A stretch of DNA of 49,913 bases from Deltaproteobacteria bacterium (GCA_016935975.1 JAFGPX010000038.1:1-49913); one strand, 5' to 3'; shown: positions 18,360 through 30,465, counted from the first letter of the stretch. Numbers and translations: made by a program. The notes: a model not told the origin generated them from the sequence alone.

Positions 18360-19454
18360 CTACCGGCAAGGCAGCCGCGCCTCGCACCCGCCGCTGGGGC
18401 CGCAGTACGCGCTCAGGCACATGGCATCGACGGTGCAGCCGACACCGTTGGCCGCGAGCTGCTGACAGATCCCCGACACGCAGACGTCGCCCGGTTGACA
18501 CTGCGAAAGGCCGGTGCCGCAGGCCTCGCCCGTTCCCGGAATGACGGCGCAGGTTCCCCCGGCCAGCGCTTCGAGGCCGGTCCCCGTCTTGCAGAAATAC
18601 CCGGGGACGCATGCCTCCGGGAAGCCGGGCTTGCAGGAGGCGCCCGCATCGTAGCTGCCGGCCGCCACGCACCGCCAGACGATCTCCAGGGGGACGAGCG
18701 AGATGCTCTCGGCCACGCACGAAAGCCCCGACTGGCAGAGTTGCCCGACCGTGGGATCGCAAGGGCCGCCCTGCACGCCCACCAGAGCCGAGGCCGGGGT
18801 CATGCAGGTCCCCGAGGTCCGGGCGTCGTCGTCTTTGCCCAAGCACAGAAGCCCCGGCCCACACGGCGGCGCGCCGTAGTCGCACGCCTGCCCGACGGCG
18901 GCCGGCTGCACGCACAGCCGTGTCTCCCCCGAGCATTGCAGGCCGTCCTGGCAGTCGCCGTCCTCGCCGCACGCCTGCCCGGCCACCAGCAAGGGCACGC
19001 ACTGGCCGGGGCAAGTTCCACTCGACGACTTGCACAGGGCCTTGCCCTTGCAGTCCTCGTCCAGGACACACGCACCGCCCATCTCCACCGTGCCGTCAAG
19101 AGCCGCCTCGCACTCGGGCGAATCGCGGTCGAGCATCTGCGCGCAAGTGCGCGCGGCGATACTGTCGAGGCAGGCCTGCGCTTTCGCGCCGTTGTAGACG
19201 AGCTTGCCTTGGTCGATCTGGTTTTGCAGCATCGGGAAGGTGCCGTTGCGAATGCGCTGTTCCGTGATGAAGACGCAATCCGTTCCGTTCAAGAACAGCT
19301 CGAAGACCGGGCCGTAGCAGCTCTGGTAGGCGGTGCACAGCGCCTCGGCCAGCTTGGGGGGAAGGTCCGCCAGAGGAATCGACTTGTCGCCGCCGCACGC
19401 GGGGCCAAAACCCAGCGCCACGAGTCCCACGAGAACGTAGTGCCGTGCCTGCAT
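18360..19454 (-). CDS. Cys-rich surface lipoprotein
   Basis: 364 aa. ATG 19454 is preceded by GGAGGG at about seven bases; an in-frame GTG at 19469 lies on top of that site and is rejected. A lipoprotein signal ends GPACGG (Cys 20). Residues 25-110 hold a Cys-containing domain (LCTAYQSCYGPVFELF ... CLDSIAARTCAQML). The rest is a chain of short modules of the form G..C....DC..GL.C......C, similar to the Dickkopf-like/EGF-like Cys-rich units of myxobacterial lipoproteins. Function unknown; extracytoplasmic location is inferred from the signal and the roughly 40 cysteines. It converges on mvaA with an 8-base gap. Confidence 0.82.
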   Translation of the reverse strand: MQARHYVLVGLVALGFGPACGGDKSIPLADLPPKLAEALCTAYQSCYGPVFELFLNGTDCVFITEQRIRNGTFPMLQNQIDQGKLVYNGAKAQACLDSIAARTCAQMLDRDSPECEAALDGTVEMGGACVLDEDCKGKALCKSSSGTCPGQCVPLLVAGQACGEDGDCQDGLQCSGETRLCVQPAAVGQACDYGAPPCGPGLLCLGKDDDARTSGTCMTPASALVGVQGGPCDPTVGQLCQSGLSCVAESISLVPLEIVWRCVAAGSYDAGASCKPGFPEACVPGYFCKTGTGLEALAGGTCAVIPGTGEACGTGLSQCQPGDVCVSGICQQLAANGVGCTVDAMCLSAYCGPSGGCEARLPCR

Positions 19455-19548
19455 GTCGAATCCCTCCACTGTTGTTGGTTGGCCCGCCTTTCGGCCTACC
19501 GTAACAGGCCCCTACCGCGACCGCAAAACCGCACGCTCCGGCCCGTTC

Positions 19549-20910
19549 CTACGGCGACGAGGAAGCCGGTAGCTCGATGAAGAAGCTGCTGCCCTGCCCC
19601 GGCTGGCTCTCGACCCCGGCCCGGCCTTGGTGCGCCTCGGCGATGCGGCGAACGATAGACAGGCCCAGCCCCCATCCCGAGGGTTCGTCCTGGCGCCCGC
19701 CCCGCTTGCCCACGCGCACGAATTCGCCGAATAGGCGCCCTTGTTCCGCCATCGGGATTCCGGGGCCGTTGTCCCTGACCTCGATGCGCACATAGGCTCC
19801 CCCGTCGGTCGCGCGCACCGTGATGGTCCCTCCCGCGCCCGTGTACTTGATGGCGTTCGTCAGGTAGTTGGCCAGCGCCTCGCGAAGGAGCCGCTCGATA
19901 CCGCGGACCGCGGGCAGCGTTGCCGGCAGCTCCGCCCGCAAGCTCTGCCCCTTCTGCTCGGCGGCGTCCTGGTGATCCTCGACCGCGGCGGCGATAGTGC
20001 CACGCAGATCCATGGCGACCATCTGACCATCGAGTCGTTCGGTTTCGAGGTCGGCCAGCACCCGCAAGCCGCGCAGCAGGTCGAGGAGGCCGCGCAGCCG
20101 CGCCGTGGCCCGGTCGACCCGATGCTTCTGCCCCGGGTTGAGCTCCCCGTCGAGGCCACCCGACAGGCCTTCCAGCATCGCGACCACGGTGCCCGTCGGG
20201 CTGCGCACGTTGTGCAGAACCACGTGGAGGAAGGAGCGGCGCATGGCCGCCAGCCTCTCCAGGCGCTCGCCCGCCTCGCGCAAGCTCTGCTCGTTCTCGC
20301 GCAGTAGTCTCACGATGCCCGCGGTGAGCACGGTGGTGACCAAGGTGAGCAGCCCGTACACGAAGAGCACGGTCACGACCAACTGGAAATCGAGGCGGAT
20401 CCCCAGACCTCTGTTTCTCGGGATGACCCCCGTCCACTCGCCCAGCACGAGCGCCGCCAAACAGAGATACCCCACTGCCGCGAAAGCGTACGCCGCCCGG
20501 CGCGACAGGAGGATGGCCGCCAGGATTGCGTGCAGCAGGTAGAAGGCCAGGAAAGGCGAACCCGTGCCACCGATCAGCCGGATGGCGACGGTCAGCACGA
20601 GGTAGTCGAGCAGGATCGAGAGATAGGCGATGAAAGCCAGACGGCGCTGGTTCTCTTTCGTGTCCTGGTGGACGCGCAACGCCCGAACGGCAAGGACTAT
20701 CCCGACGTTGCAGGCCGCCAGGAAGACCGCCGCCGCCGCGAGCGCCTTGAGGTCGAGGCCGGGAATCCCGACGACATAGGTCGCGAACGGTCCGCCGACC
20801 AAGATGCCGGCCGCCGCCAGGAAACGCAGGCGCGCGAAGAGGTGGAGCCTCTCGCCCAGCATATGACTGTGCGTCAGAATGAAGTCTTTGCCACTCCGGT
20901 TTTCCGCCAT
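19549..20910 (-). CDS. Membrane sensor histidine kinase linked to the hydrogenase operon
   Basis: 453 aa. About six hydrophobic helices occupy residues 25-210 with no obvious periplasmic sensor domain. A dimerisation/H-box follows with FLHVVLHNVRSPTG. The CA domain has N-box NYLTNAIKYT, G1 DNGPGIP and G2 GWGLGLSIV. The residue after the presumed phospho-His is Asn instead of the usual Glu/Asp. ATG 20910 (MAENRSGK) is chosen over TTG 20937. It follows the response regulator by 35 bases on the same strand and ends the hox transcription unit, so it probably senses a signal relevant to hydrogenase use. Which signal, membrane-derived or redox, cannot be read from sequence. Confidence 0.88.
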   Translation of the reverse strand: MAENRSGKDFILTHSHMLGERLHLFARLRFLAAAGILVGGPFATYVVGIPGLDLKALAAAAVFLAACNVGIVLAVRALRVHQDTKENQRRLAFIAYLSILLDYLVLTVAIRLIGGTGSPFLAFYLLHAILAAILLSRRAAYAFAAVGYLCLAALVLGEWTGVIPRNRGLGIRLDFQLVVTVLFVYGLLTLVTTVLTAGIVRLLRENEQSLREAGERLERLAAMRRSFLHVVLHNVRSPTGTVVAMLEGLSGGLDGELNPGQKHRVDRATARLRGLLDLLRGLRVLADLETERLDGQMVAMDLRGTIAAAVEDHQDAAEQKGQSLRAELPATLPAVRGIERLLREALANYLTNAIKYTGAGGTITVRATDGGAYVRIEVRDNGPGIPMAEQGRLFGEFVRVGKRGGRQDEPSGWGLGLSIVRRIAEAHQGRAGVESQPGQGSSFFIELPASSSP

Positions 20911-20945
20911 TGCCAAGCCCGACTGCAACGATAGCAACGAAGGCG

Positions 20946-21323
20946 CTACTTGCCGAGCTTGGCTCTGACGGTGCGCAGGAGCGTCTCGGCGTTGACCGGC
21001 TTCTGGAAAACGCCATCGAGCCCCAACTGCCGGTAGCCGGTCGAAACGTCGAGCTGGTCGCCCATGGAGCTGAGCAAGAAGATGGGGGCGTTGTTGCCGG
21101 CCAGCTTCAGCTCCTTGACCAGGTTGGTGCCCGCGTCGATCTCCTCCATCATCAGGTCCACGATGATGAGATCCGGGGTGTCCTGCTTGAACTTGACCAG
21201 ACCTTCCTCGGCGGTGAACGCGGTATCGACCGCATAACCGCCCTTCTCGAGTTGCATGCGCAGCAGGTCAAGCAGATCCGCATCGTCGTCGACACACAGG
21301 ATGAGGGGTTTTCCGTCTCTCAT
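20946..21323 (-). CDS. Receiver-only response regulator
   Basis: 125 aa, a single CheY-like receiver domain. Acidic pocket DDD at residues 12-14, phospho-acceptor Asp 56 in LIIVDLMMEE, switch Ser/Thr in FLLSSMG and Lys in FQKPV are all present. There is no DNA-binding or enzymatic output domain. ATG 21323 has GGAAGG seven bases upstream; ATG 21329 would overlap the hoxW stop as ATGA and is also possible. It sits between the hydrogenase protease gene and the histidine kinase gene. It may therefore act by protein contact, as a phosphate shuttle, or as a sink. Confidence 0.9.
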   Translation of the reverse strand: MRDGKPLILCVDDDADLLDLLRMQLEKGGYAVDTAFTAEEGLVKFKQDTPDLIIVDLMMEEIDAGTNLVKELKLAGNNAPIFLLSSMGDQLDVSTGYRQLGLDGVFQKPVNAETLLRTVRAKLGK

Positions 21324-21325
21324 GG

Positions 21326-21853
21326 TCATGCCTTCCAAGTTGAACCGCCGAGTCCGGCGGCGGGGTATCCGAATTCCTGCACGTATTCTTCGAACCGGCG
21401 CTCGGCCAAGGCCTTGCGCGCGAAGGCGACAGCCTGGTCCAGATTGTCGCGAGCTGGCACGGACAAACCTTCGTCGAACTCACCGAAGGCATGGCCGCGA
21501 ATGCCGAGGGCATAGGCCGCCACCTTGGTGCCGAAGAGATCCCGGGCCAGGGCCACGACCTCCGCGGGCGTGACGCTGTGACTGGAAAACCCCAGCCGCC
21601 CGACACCCGAGTCGTCGATGCGCGAGAACCAGAAAGGCGACGGACCATCCGTCGCGGCGTCGACGAACACAACGGCCTGGTAATGCCCCATCTCGGCCGC
21701 GTCCTCGACTGTCAACTGGTAGTTGGCGTCCACACGCACGCCGGGCAGGGCCAGCGCCGCGATGGCCTCGACCAGCGCCGGACCAAGCCCGTCGTCGCCG
21801 CGGGCAGGATTGCCGAAGCCGTAGAGCAGAACCTTGTCGTCCGCCTGCCTCAT
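21326..21853 (-). CDS. hoxW: Hydrogenase maturation protease (HoxW/HycI family)
   Basis: 175 aa. Endopeptidase that removes the C-terminal tail of the hydrogenase large subunit after nickel insertion. GFGNPARGDDGLG near the N-terminus gives the first nickel-sensing acidic residue. VVFVDAA gives the central Asp and FSSHSVTP the conserved His. The C-terminal extension (about 40 residues) is longer than in HycI. ATG 21853 overlaps the hoxH stop as ATGA with AGGGG just upstream, so translation is likely coupled to its substrate. Confidence 0.9.
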   Translation of the reverse strand: MRQADDKVLLYGFGNPARGDDGLGPALVEAIAALALPGVRVDANYQLTVEDAAEMGHYQAVVFVDAATDGPSPFWFSRIDDSGVGRLGFSSHSVTPAEVVALARDLFGTKVAAYALGIRGHAFGEFDEGLSVPARDNLDQAVAFARKALAERRFEEYVQEFGYPAAGLGGSTWKA

Positions 21854-23283
21854 CCCCTGCTCTTCTCGTCCAGGACCTGGCCGCGGTGATCGACCACGGC
21901 CAACATGAGCGGCATCTGGCCCAGCGCGTGGGTCGCGCACGACAGGCACGGGTCGTAGGCGCGAATGGCCACCTCGACGTGGTTGAGCAGAGCCTCGGTG
22001 ATCTCCACGCCCTGCAAGTGATCCCGAGCCACCTTGGCCACGGCCCGATTCATGGGCTCGTTGTTGTTGGTCGTGGAGACGATGAGGTTCGCCGCGACGA
22101 TCATGTCGTTCTTGTCCACGACGTAATGGTGGAACAGGGTGCCGCGCGGTGCCTCGAGGAGGCCGATGCCGACCTCGCGCCGCTGACCTTTGACCACCAG
22201 ATCCTTGCCTTGCAAATCCTTGTCATTGAGGAGGGCCTGCATCTTCTCCATGGCGTGGAGCAGCTCGATCATGCGCGCCCAGTGATAGGCCATGGTGACG
22301 TTGTTGGGCTTGCCCGAGGTGACCGCCACGAACTCCTTGCGAGCGGCCTCGGCCAGCGGCGTGTCGATGAAGGTCGCGGTGTTGAGCCGCGCCAGCGGGC
22401 CGACCCGGTACCAGCCCTTGTCCGGCCCGAGCGAGCGGATGAAGGGGAACTTCATGTACGACCAGTCCCGCACCTCCTCGGCGATGAAATCGAGGTACTT
22501 CTGGCAGTCGACCTGATCGAGAATCACCTTGCCTTGCGCATCGATGGCCCGCAGGTTGCCGTCGTACAGGTCCATGGCGCCATCGCTGCGCACCAGCGAC
22601 AGGTGATTCGAGTCGAAGGAGCCGAAGGGGGCGAGCTTGGTGAGGTTCTCGACGGTGTAGTCCTTTGCGATCTTCACCGCGCCCTTGGACCAAGCGATCT
22701 GCTGCTCGACCTCTTTGAGAAGACCGTCGCGCTCGGCGAGCGACAGGTTCTTGTTGATGCCGCCGGGGATGGCGCCAGTGCCGTGGATCTTCTTGCCCGC
22801 CGTGGCCTTGATGATCTCCTGGCCGTACTTGCGCATCATCACCGCCTGCACCGCGAGATCCGGGTACTTGCCGGCCACGCCGATAACATTCCGTATTCCA
22901 ACGTCCGCGTCGAATCCGAAGAGCAGGTCGGGCGACGAGAGGTGGAAAAAGTGCAAGGCGTGCGATTGATAGATCTGCCCGTAGTGCATGAGCCGCCGCA
23001 TCTTCTCGGCCGTCGGCGTCAGCTTCTCGCCGCCCACGACGCGGTCCATGGCCTTGGCCGCCGCCAGGTGGTGGCTGACCGGACAGATGCCACACAGGCG
23101 CTGTACCAGAACGGGGACCTCCCAGAAGGGGCGCCCCTGGATGAAGCGCTCGAAACCACGGAACTCGACGATGTGCAACCGGGCCTGGACGACCTTCCCG
23201 TTCTCGTCGAGCAGGATGGTGACCTTGCCGTGTCCCTCGACGCGGGTCACGGGCTCGATGACGATTCGCTTGGCAACGCTCAT
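21850..23283 (-). CDS. hoxH: NAD-coupled [NiFe] hydrogenase large subunit
   Basis: 477 aa. Carries the NiFe(CN)2CO active site. The L1 motif RLCGICPVSHHLAAAKAMD has cysteines 64 and 67; the L2 motif DPCLSCATHALGQM has cysteines 446 and 449. This pair of motifs is diagnostic of group 3d (bidirectional, NAD(H)-coupled) enzymes. The 25 residues after His 452 form the tail expected to be removed by HoxW. ATG 23283 (MSVAKRIVIEPVTRVEGHG) has AAGGA seven bases upstream; the open frame continues upstream inside hoxY but is not used. Cytoplasmic; no Tat signal in the operon. Confidence 0.96.
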   Translation of the reverse strand: MSVAKRIVIEPVTRVEGHGKVTILLDENGKVVQARLHIVEFRGFERFIQGRPFWEVPVLVQRLCGICPVSHHLAAAKAMDRVVGGEKLTPTAEKMRRLMHYGQIYQSHALHFFHLSSPDLLFGFDADVGIRNVIGVAGKYPDLAVQAVMMRKYGQEIIKATAGKKIHGTGAIPGGINKNLSLAERDGLLKEVEQQIAWSKGAVKIAKDYTVENLTKLAPFGSFDSNHLSLVRSDGAMDLYDGNLRAIDAQGKVILDQVDCQKYLDFIAEEVRDWSYMKFPFIRSLGPDKGWYRVGPLARLNTATFIDTPLAEAARKEFVAVTSGKPNNVTMAYHWARMIELLHAMEKMQALLNDKDLQGKDLVVKGQRREVGIGLLEAPRGTLFHHYVVDKNDMIVAANLIVSTTNNNEPMNRAVAKVARDHLQGVEITEALLNHVEVAIRAYDPCLSCATHALGQMPLMLAVVDHRGQVLDEKSRG

Positions 23284-23311
23284 GGGAATTCCTTTTTCCA
23301 TCTCCGGTGAA

Positions 23312-23860
23312 TCAGTCGTACTTGATGAGGCCGTAGGGCAAGGACAGCGGCTTTCCGGAAAGCAGAGCCACCAGGGTTTCCCAGATGGCGTCCGCGGACG
23401 GCGGGCACCCCGGCAGGTGGTAGTCGATCTTGACGACCTCGTGACAGGGGTAGACCTTGTCGAGCATGAGTGGGATCTCGGGATCGCCCGGCAGCCGGCC
23501 GCTCGGGTTGTAGACGCTGGGGCCCTTGAGGTAGGCCTCCTCGAGACATTCCCGCAAGGGAATGGTGTTGCGCAGGGCCGGGATGCCACCCATGGTGGCG
23601 CAGTCGCCGGTCGAGACGAGCACGTCGCAATGCTCGCGGAAATGCTCGAGCACGTGCACGTTGTCCTCGGTGCAGCAGCCGCCCTCGATGATGCCGATGG
23701 CGCATCGCCCCTCTATTCTCTTGATGTCGTTGATGGGCGAGCGATCGAACTCGACCAGCTCGACCAGCTTCAGGATGCGATCGTCGATGTCGAGCAACGA
23801 CATGTGACAGCCAAAGCATCCGGCCAGGGAACAGGTTGCCACTTTGGGTTTGTTTGCCAT
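23312..23860 (-). CDS. hoxY: NAD-coupled [NiFe] hydrogenase small subunit
   Basis: 182 aa. Holds the proximal [4Fe-4S] cluster next to the NiFe site. Cysteine sets: SLAGCFGCHMS (Cys 15, 18), EGGCCTED and LPGCPPS. It is the short form lacking a Tat signal and the extra C-terminal clusters of membrane uptake enzymes. That fits a soluble group 3d enzyme. ATG 23860 lies 9 bases after the hoxU stop. Confidence 0.95.
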   Translation of the reverse strand: MANKPKVATCSLAGCFGCHMSLLDIDDRILKLVELVEFDRSPINDIKRIEGRCAIGIIEGGCCTEDNVHVLEHFREHCDVLVSTGDCATMGGIPALRNTIPLRECLEEAYLKGPSVYNPSGRLPGDPEIPLMLDKVYPCHEVVKIDYHLPGCPPSADAIWETLVALLSGKPLSLPYGLIKYD

Positions 23861-23869
23861 GGTGCTGCC

Positions 23870-24598
23870 CTACTCCTTGGCCGCCCGGCCAGCTTCGATG
23901 TGACTGCCGATGGGTTTCGTGTCGTAGAGGCGCTGGCCGATCGGCACGGCGAAACCGACGCGTTTCTTGACGATGCAGCCGACGGGGCAGGCCTCGGCGG
24001 CCTTGTCGGTCACGGCCAGGTTGGTGCCCCCGGCTCCTCCGGCGGCGTCGACGCCGATGCGCTTGTGGGCGCCCCGGTGGATGAACTGGAAGACATTCTT
24101 GCCGTCCAGCTCCTTCGAGGCTCGGATGCAGCGCGCGCACAAGATGCAGCGGTTGTGGTCCAGCATCACGTCGGGATGGCTGGCGTCGACCTGGCGGGTG
24201 GGAAACATGTAGTCGTGACGCGGTTGCAGCATGCCCAGGCGGTAGCCCATGGCCTGCAACTCGCAGTTGCCGCTCTTCTCGCAGAACATGCAGAAGTGAT
24301 TGCCCTCGACGAAGAGCATCTCGACGATGCTGCTGCGCAGATCCTTCAGCTCCGCCGTGTCGTTCTCGACGATCATGCCTTCGGCGACCGGCATGGTGCA
24401 GGCCGCCTGCGGCTTGCCGTTGACCAGCACGGTGCACACGCGGCAGCTACCCCACGGGGACAACCCCTTCATGGCGCACAGGTGCGGGATGTAGATGCCG
24501 GCCAGGGCCGCGGCCTGCAGGATGGTCTGGCCCGGTTCGGCCTTCACTTCCTTGCCGTCGATCGTGAAGCTCAACTTCGCAGCGTCTTGGGCGCTCAT
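23870..24598 (-). CDS. hoxU: Hydrogenase diaphorase electron-transfer subunit
   Basis: 242 aa. Equivalent to the N-terminal part of complex I NuoG; links HoxF to HoxY. N-terminal [2Fe-2S] ferredoxin domain with CAMKGLSPWGSCRVC and a following Cys (AACTMP). Then the His-coordinated cluster motif HFCMFCEKSGNC, and two further cysteine sets, CILCARC and CPVGC, for a [4Fe-4S] pair. The ATG at 24598 overlaps the hoxF stop (ATGA); a much longer frame upstream is the shadow of hoxF. Confidence 0.95.
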   Translation of the reverse strand: MSAQDAAKLSFTIDGKEVKAEPGQTILQAAALAGIYIPHLCAMKGLSPWGSCRVCTVLVNGKPQAACTMPVAEGMIVENDTAELKDLRSSIVEMLFVEGNHFCMFCEKSGNCELQAMGYRLGMLQPRHDYMFPTRQVDASHPDVMLDHNRCILCARCIRASKELDGKNVFQFIHRGAHKRIGVDAAGGAGGTNLAVTDKAAEACPVGCIVKKRVGFAVPIGQRLYDTKPIGSHIEAGRAAKE

Positions 24599-26430
24599 GC
24601 TTTCACCCCGCCTTTCTTGGTTCCGAAATGCTCCGATGCGCGACCAGCGATACCGGCCGCCACGGCCACCGCCTTGCCGGGGTCGAACGACGGCAAGAAA
24701 ACCGTGCCGTTCTTCTTGATGCACCGCTCGTACTCCGAGCGGAAGCTCTGCAGCGTACTCAGAATGGGATTGGGCGCGGTCTGCCCGAGGCCGCAACGAC
24801 TCGCGTTCTTCACGACTTTGCTTGTCTTCTCCAAGTAATCGAGGTCCGCCGCCTCGGCTCGGCCCTCCAGGAAGCGACCGAGGCGTTCCCGCAGGAGGCG
24901 CGTACCCACTCGACAGGGCGTGCAGTAGCCGCAGCTCTCCTCGACGAAGAAGTCCATGAAGCCGTGCGCAATGGCGAGAGGGTCGCGGCCCTTGCCGAAC
25001 ACCATGACCGAGCCACCGGTGGCGAGTTGATCGAAGCAGAACTGGCGGCCGAACTCGGAGGGCCCGATCATGCGGCCCGAGGCCCCGCCCACCTGCACCG
25101 CGATGGTGTCGGTGGCCCCCACGCGCGCCAGCAGCTCCTGCACGGTGATGCCGAAGGGGATCTCGTAGACGCCCGGCTGGGCGCAGTCGCCAGACACGCT
25201 GAACACCTTGGTGCCAGAGCTGGCCTTGGTGCCCATCGAGGCGAACCAGCTCGGTCCGTTCTCGACGATGCGCGCCGCCGCGCAGTGGGTCTCGACGTTG
25301 TTGATGACGGTGGGCATGTCGAGGTAGCCCTTCTGCGCCGGGAAAGGCGGTCGTGTCTTGGGGTTGCCGGCCTTGCCCTCGCAGGAGGAGAGGAGCGCCG
25401 TCTCCTCGCCGCACACGTAGGCGCCCGCACCCAGCTGGATGCGAATGTCGAACTTGAACCCCGCCTTGCCCAGAATGTCGCGGCCGAGCAGGCCGGCGGC
25501 GCGCCGCTTGGCCAGCACATCCTCCAGATACGCCAAGAGGTACGCGTATTCGCCGCGCAGGTAGACGATGCCCTCGCTGGCGCCGACGGCATAGCCGGCG
25601 ATGGTCATGCCCTCGAAAACGAGCCCCGGCGCCTCGGTCAAGATCACGCGATCCTTGAAGGTTCCGGGCTCGCCCTCGTCGGCGTTGCACACCACGAACT
25701 TGCGCTCGCCGGGAGCGGCGCGCGTGAACTCCCATTTCATGCCGGTCGGAAAGCCCGCGCCGCCGCGGCCGCGCAGGCGCGAGGCCTTGATGATCTTGAT
25801 GATCTCGACCGGCTGTTCCGAGAGCGCCCGCTGCAGCGCCACGCCCGGCGTGTAGGGCGCGAACACCACCGCGCCGCGCTCGCGCAGGTTGTTGTTTACC
25901 ATGGCGCGCACCAAGGGATGACTGTTGTTGCCGTCCCCCAGCGTCAGCTTGAGATGCTCCAGGCTCTTGCCGGTGCGCAAGGTCTGCACGATCTCTCGCA
26001 CCATGTCGGTCGAGACCTTGGTCACCACCCTGTCGTTGATGAGCACGGCCGGCGCCTGGTCCGACATGCCGATGCAGGGGGTGTACGCGAGCGAGAACAA
26101 GCCATCCGCCGTCGTCTGCCCGAATTCGATGCCCAGCTCGGCGCGGAAGGCCGCGGCGACGCGGTCCGCGCCCTGGAGCTGGTCGATGACATCGTTGCAC
26201 AGACGGATGACGAAACGGCCACGCATCTTGTCGGAGAAGAACGCGTAGAACGTCGCCGCGCTCTCCACCTCCACCCGATTCATCGAGAGCGACTTGGCGA
26301 TTTCGTCGAGAGCCTCGGGAGCGATACACCCGGCCTGCGCTTGGACACCGATGAGGATATCCATGAGCCGGCCTTTGTCGTTGCCGAAATTCCCGCAAAC
26401 CTGCCTGCTGACACTTGCGTTGTCTGTCAT
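24595..26430 (-). CDS. hoxF: Hydrogenase diaphorase NADH/FMN subunit with N-terminal NuoE-like domain
   Basis: 611 aa. Oxidises or reduces NAD(H) at FMN. Residues about 1-150 are a NuoE/HoxE-like thioredoxin-fold domain and the rest is NuoF-like. FMN/NADH motifs are RLRGRGGAGFPTGMKW, CNADEGEPGTFKDR and GAGAYVCGEETALL. The [4Fe-4S] motif is ESCGYCTPCRVG with Cys in NASRCGLGQ. The fused arrangement without a separate hoxE matches the Cupriavidus-type soluble hydrogenase. In the NuoE-like part only two of the four usual cluster cysteines remain (RLCND and TPCIG). ATG 26430 has an AGAGG site; the frame extends to a weaker upstream ATG at 26508. First gene of the hox operon. Confidence 0.95.
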   Translation of the reverse strand: MTDNASVSRQVCGNFGNDKGRLMDILIGVQAQAGCIAPEALDEIAKSLSMNRVEVESAATFYAFFSDKMRGRFVIRLCNDVIDQLQGADRVAAAFRAELGIEFGQTTADGLFSLAYTPCIGMSDQAPAVLINDRVVTKVSTDMVREIVQTLRTGKSLEHLKLTLGDGNNSHPLVRAMVNNNLRERGAVVFAPYTPGVALQRALSEQPVEIIKIIKASRLRGRGGAGFPTGMKWEFTRAAPGERKFVVCNADEGEPGTFKDRVILTEAPGLVFEGMTIAGYAVGASEGIVYLRGEYAYLLAYLEDVLAKRRAAGLLGRDILGKAGFKFDIRIQLGAGAYVCGEETALLSSCEGKAGNPKTRPPFPAQKGYLDMPTVINNVETHCAAARIVENGPSWFASMGTKASSGTKVFSVSGDCAQPGVYEIPFGITVQELLARVGATDTIAVQVGGASGRMIGPSEFGRQFCFDQLATGGSVMVFGKGRDPLAIAHGFMDFFVEESCGYCTPCRVGTRLLRERLGRFLEGRAEAADLDYLEKTSKVVKNASRCGLGQTAPNPILSTLQSFRSEYERCIKKNGTVFLPSFDPGKAVAVAAGIAGRASEHFGTKKGGVKA

Positions 26431-26833
26431 GGCCTCTTCCTGCCTCTGACTCTCGAAGAGTCGGCCTGCTGTTCTGGTCTTTGTCGAACCCGAGATAGCA
26501 TAGTGCAACCGTTACGCGCTTGACTATCTAGCACAAGCCACAAGCACTTCGCTCGTGAAATACGTAACGAATTGTCGCCCTTTGTTGCCCTGGGACAGAA
26601 ACCTTGCCGGGTGGAGAGAGCACCCGAAAGAGCAGGTCAGTACCGGTCCGTCTGACCTCCGCGCAACCTCTGCTCTCTCTGCGCCGCGCCCGGTCGTTGG
26701 CGCGGTTTGGTTGCGACGGACCGGCTGCTTCGCGTCCTCCGTGTTCTCTTCGGCTCTCCTTGGACCTTGCTACCGCCTCCTTGCCAAACCAACAGGCAGG
26801 CGCACGGCCCCGGACTTGAGGTAGATTCCCCGC
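26431..26833. promoter_or_regulatory. Divergent control region between hoxF and hypF
   Basis: 403 bases with no recognisable gene. Both the hox operon (minus) and the hypFCDE operon (plus) must start here. It holds the inverted repeat at 26634-26658, a short stem GGGTG/CACCC near 26609-26625, and purine/pyrimidine strings related to ACAGAG/CTCTGTG repeats (about 26664-26763). I found no convincing sigma54 (GG-N10-GC) or sigma70 element. Confidence 0.5.
26634..26658. promoter_or_regulatory. Operator-like inverted repeat AGGTCAG-N11-CTGACCT
   Basis: Perfect 7-base arms at 26634-26640 and 26652-26658 flank an 11-base centre that itself contains ACCGGT. Arm spacing of about two helical turns centre to centre fits a dimeric regulator. 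The location between the divergent hox and hyp operons suggests a shared operator. Confidence 0.45.
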
Positions 26834-29152
<2,319 letters not shown>

Positions 29153-29359
29153 CGGCGAAGACGCCGCGCGCACCGGGATGATAAGCTTCGGGGGCACCAC
29201 CAAGGAGGCGAGCCTCGCCTTCGTGCCCGAGGCCAAAATCGGCGACTACGTGCTCGTGCACGCGGGCTTCGCCATCGGCGTGGTCGACGCGGAGGAGGCC
29301 GCGCAGACGCTGGAGTACTTCCGCGAAATCGACAGGCTGGGCGAGTTGGAGCCGCCCAA

Positions 29360-30463
<1,104 letters not shown>

Positions 30464-30465
30464 GC

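Noticed and set aside
23870-26398. 842-codon minus frame containing hoxU
   Set aside because: Only the last 242 codons from ATG 24598 encode HoxU; the upstream part is an out-of-frame shadow of hoxF.
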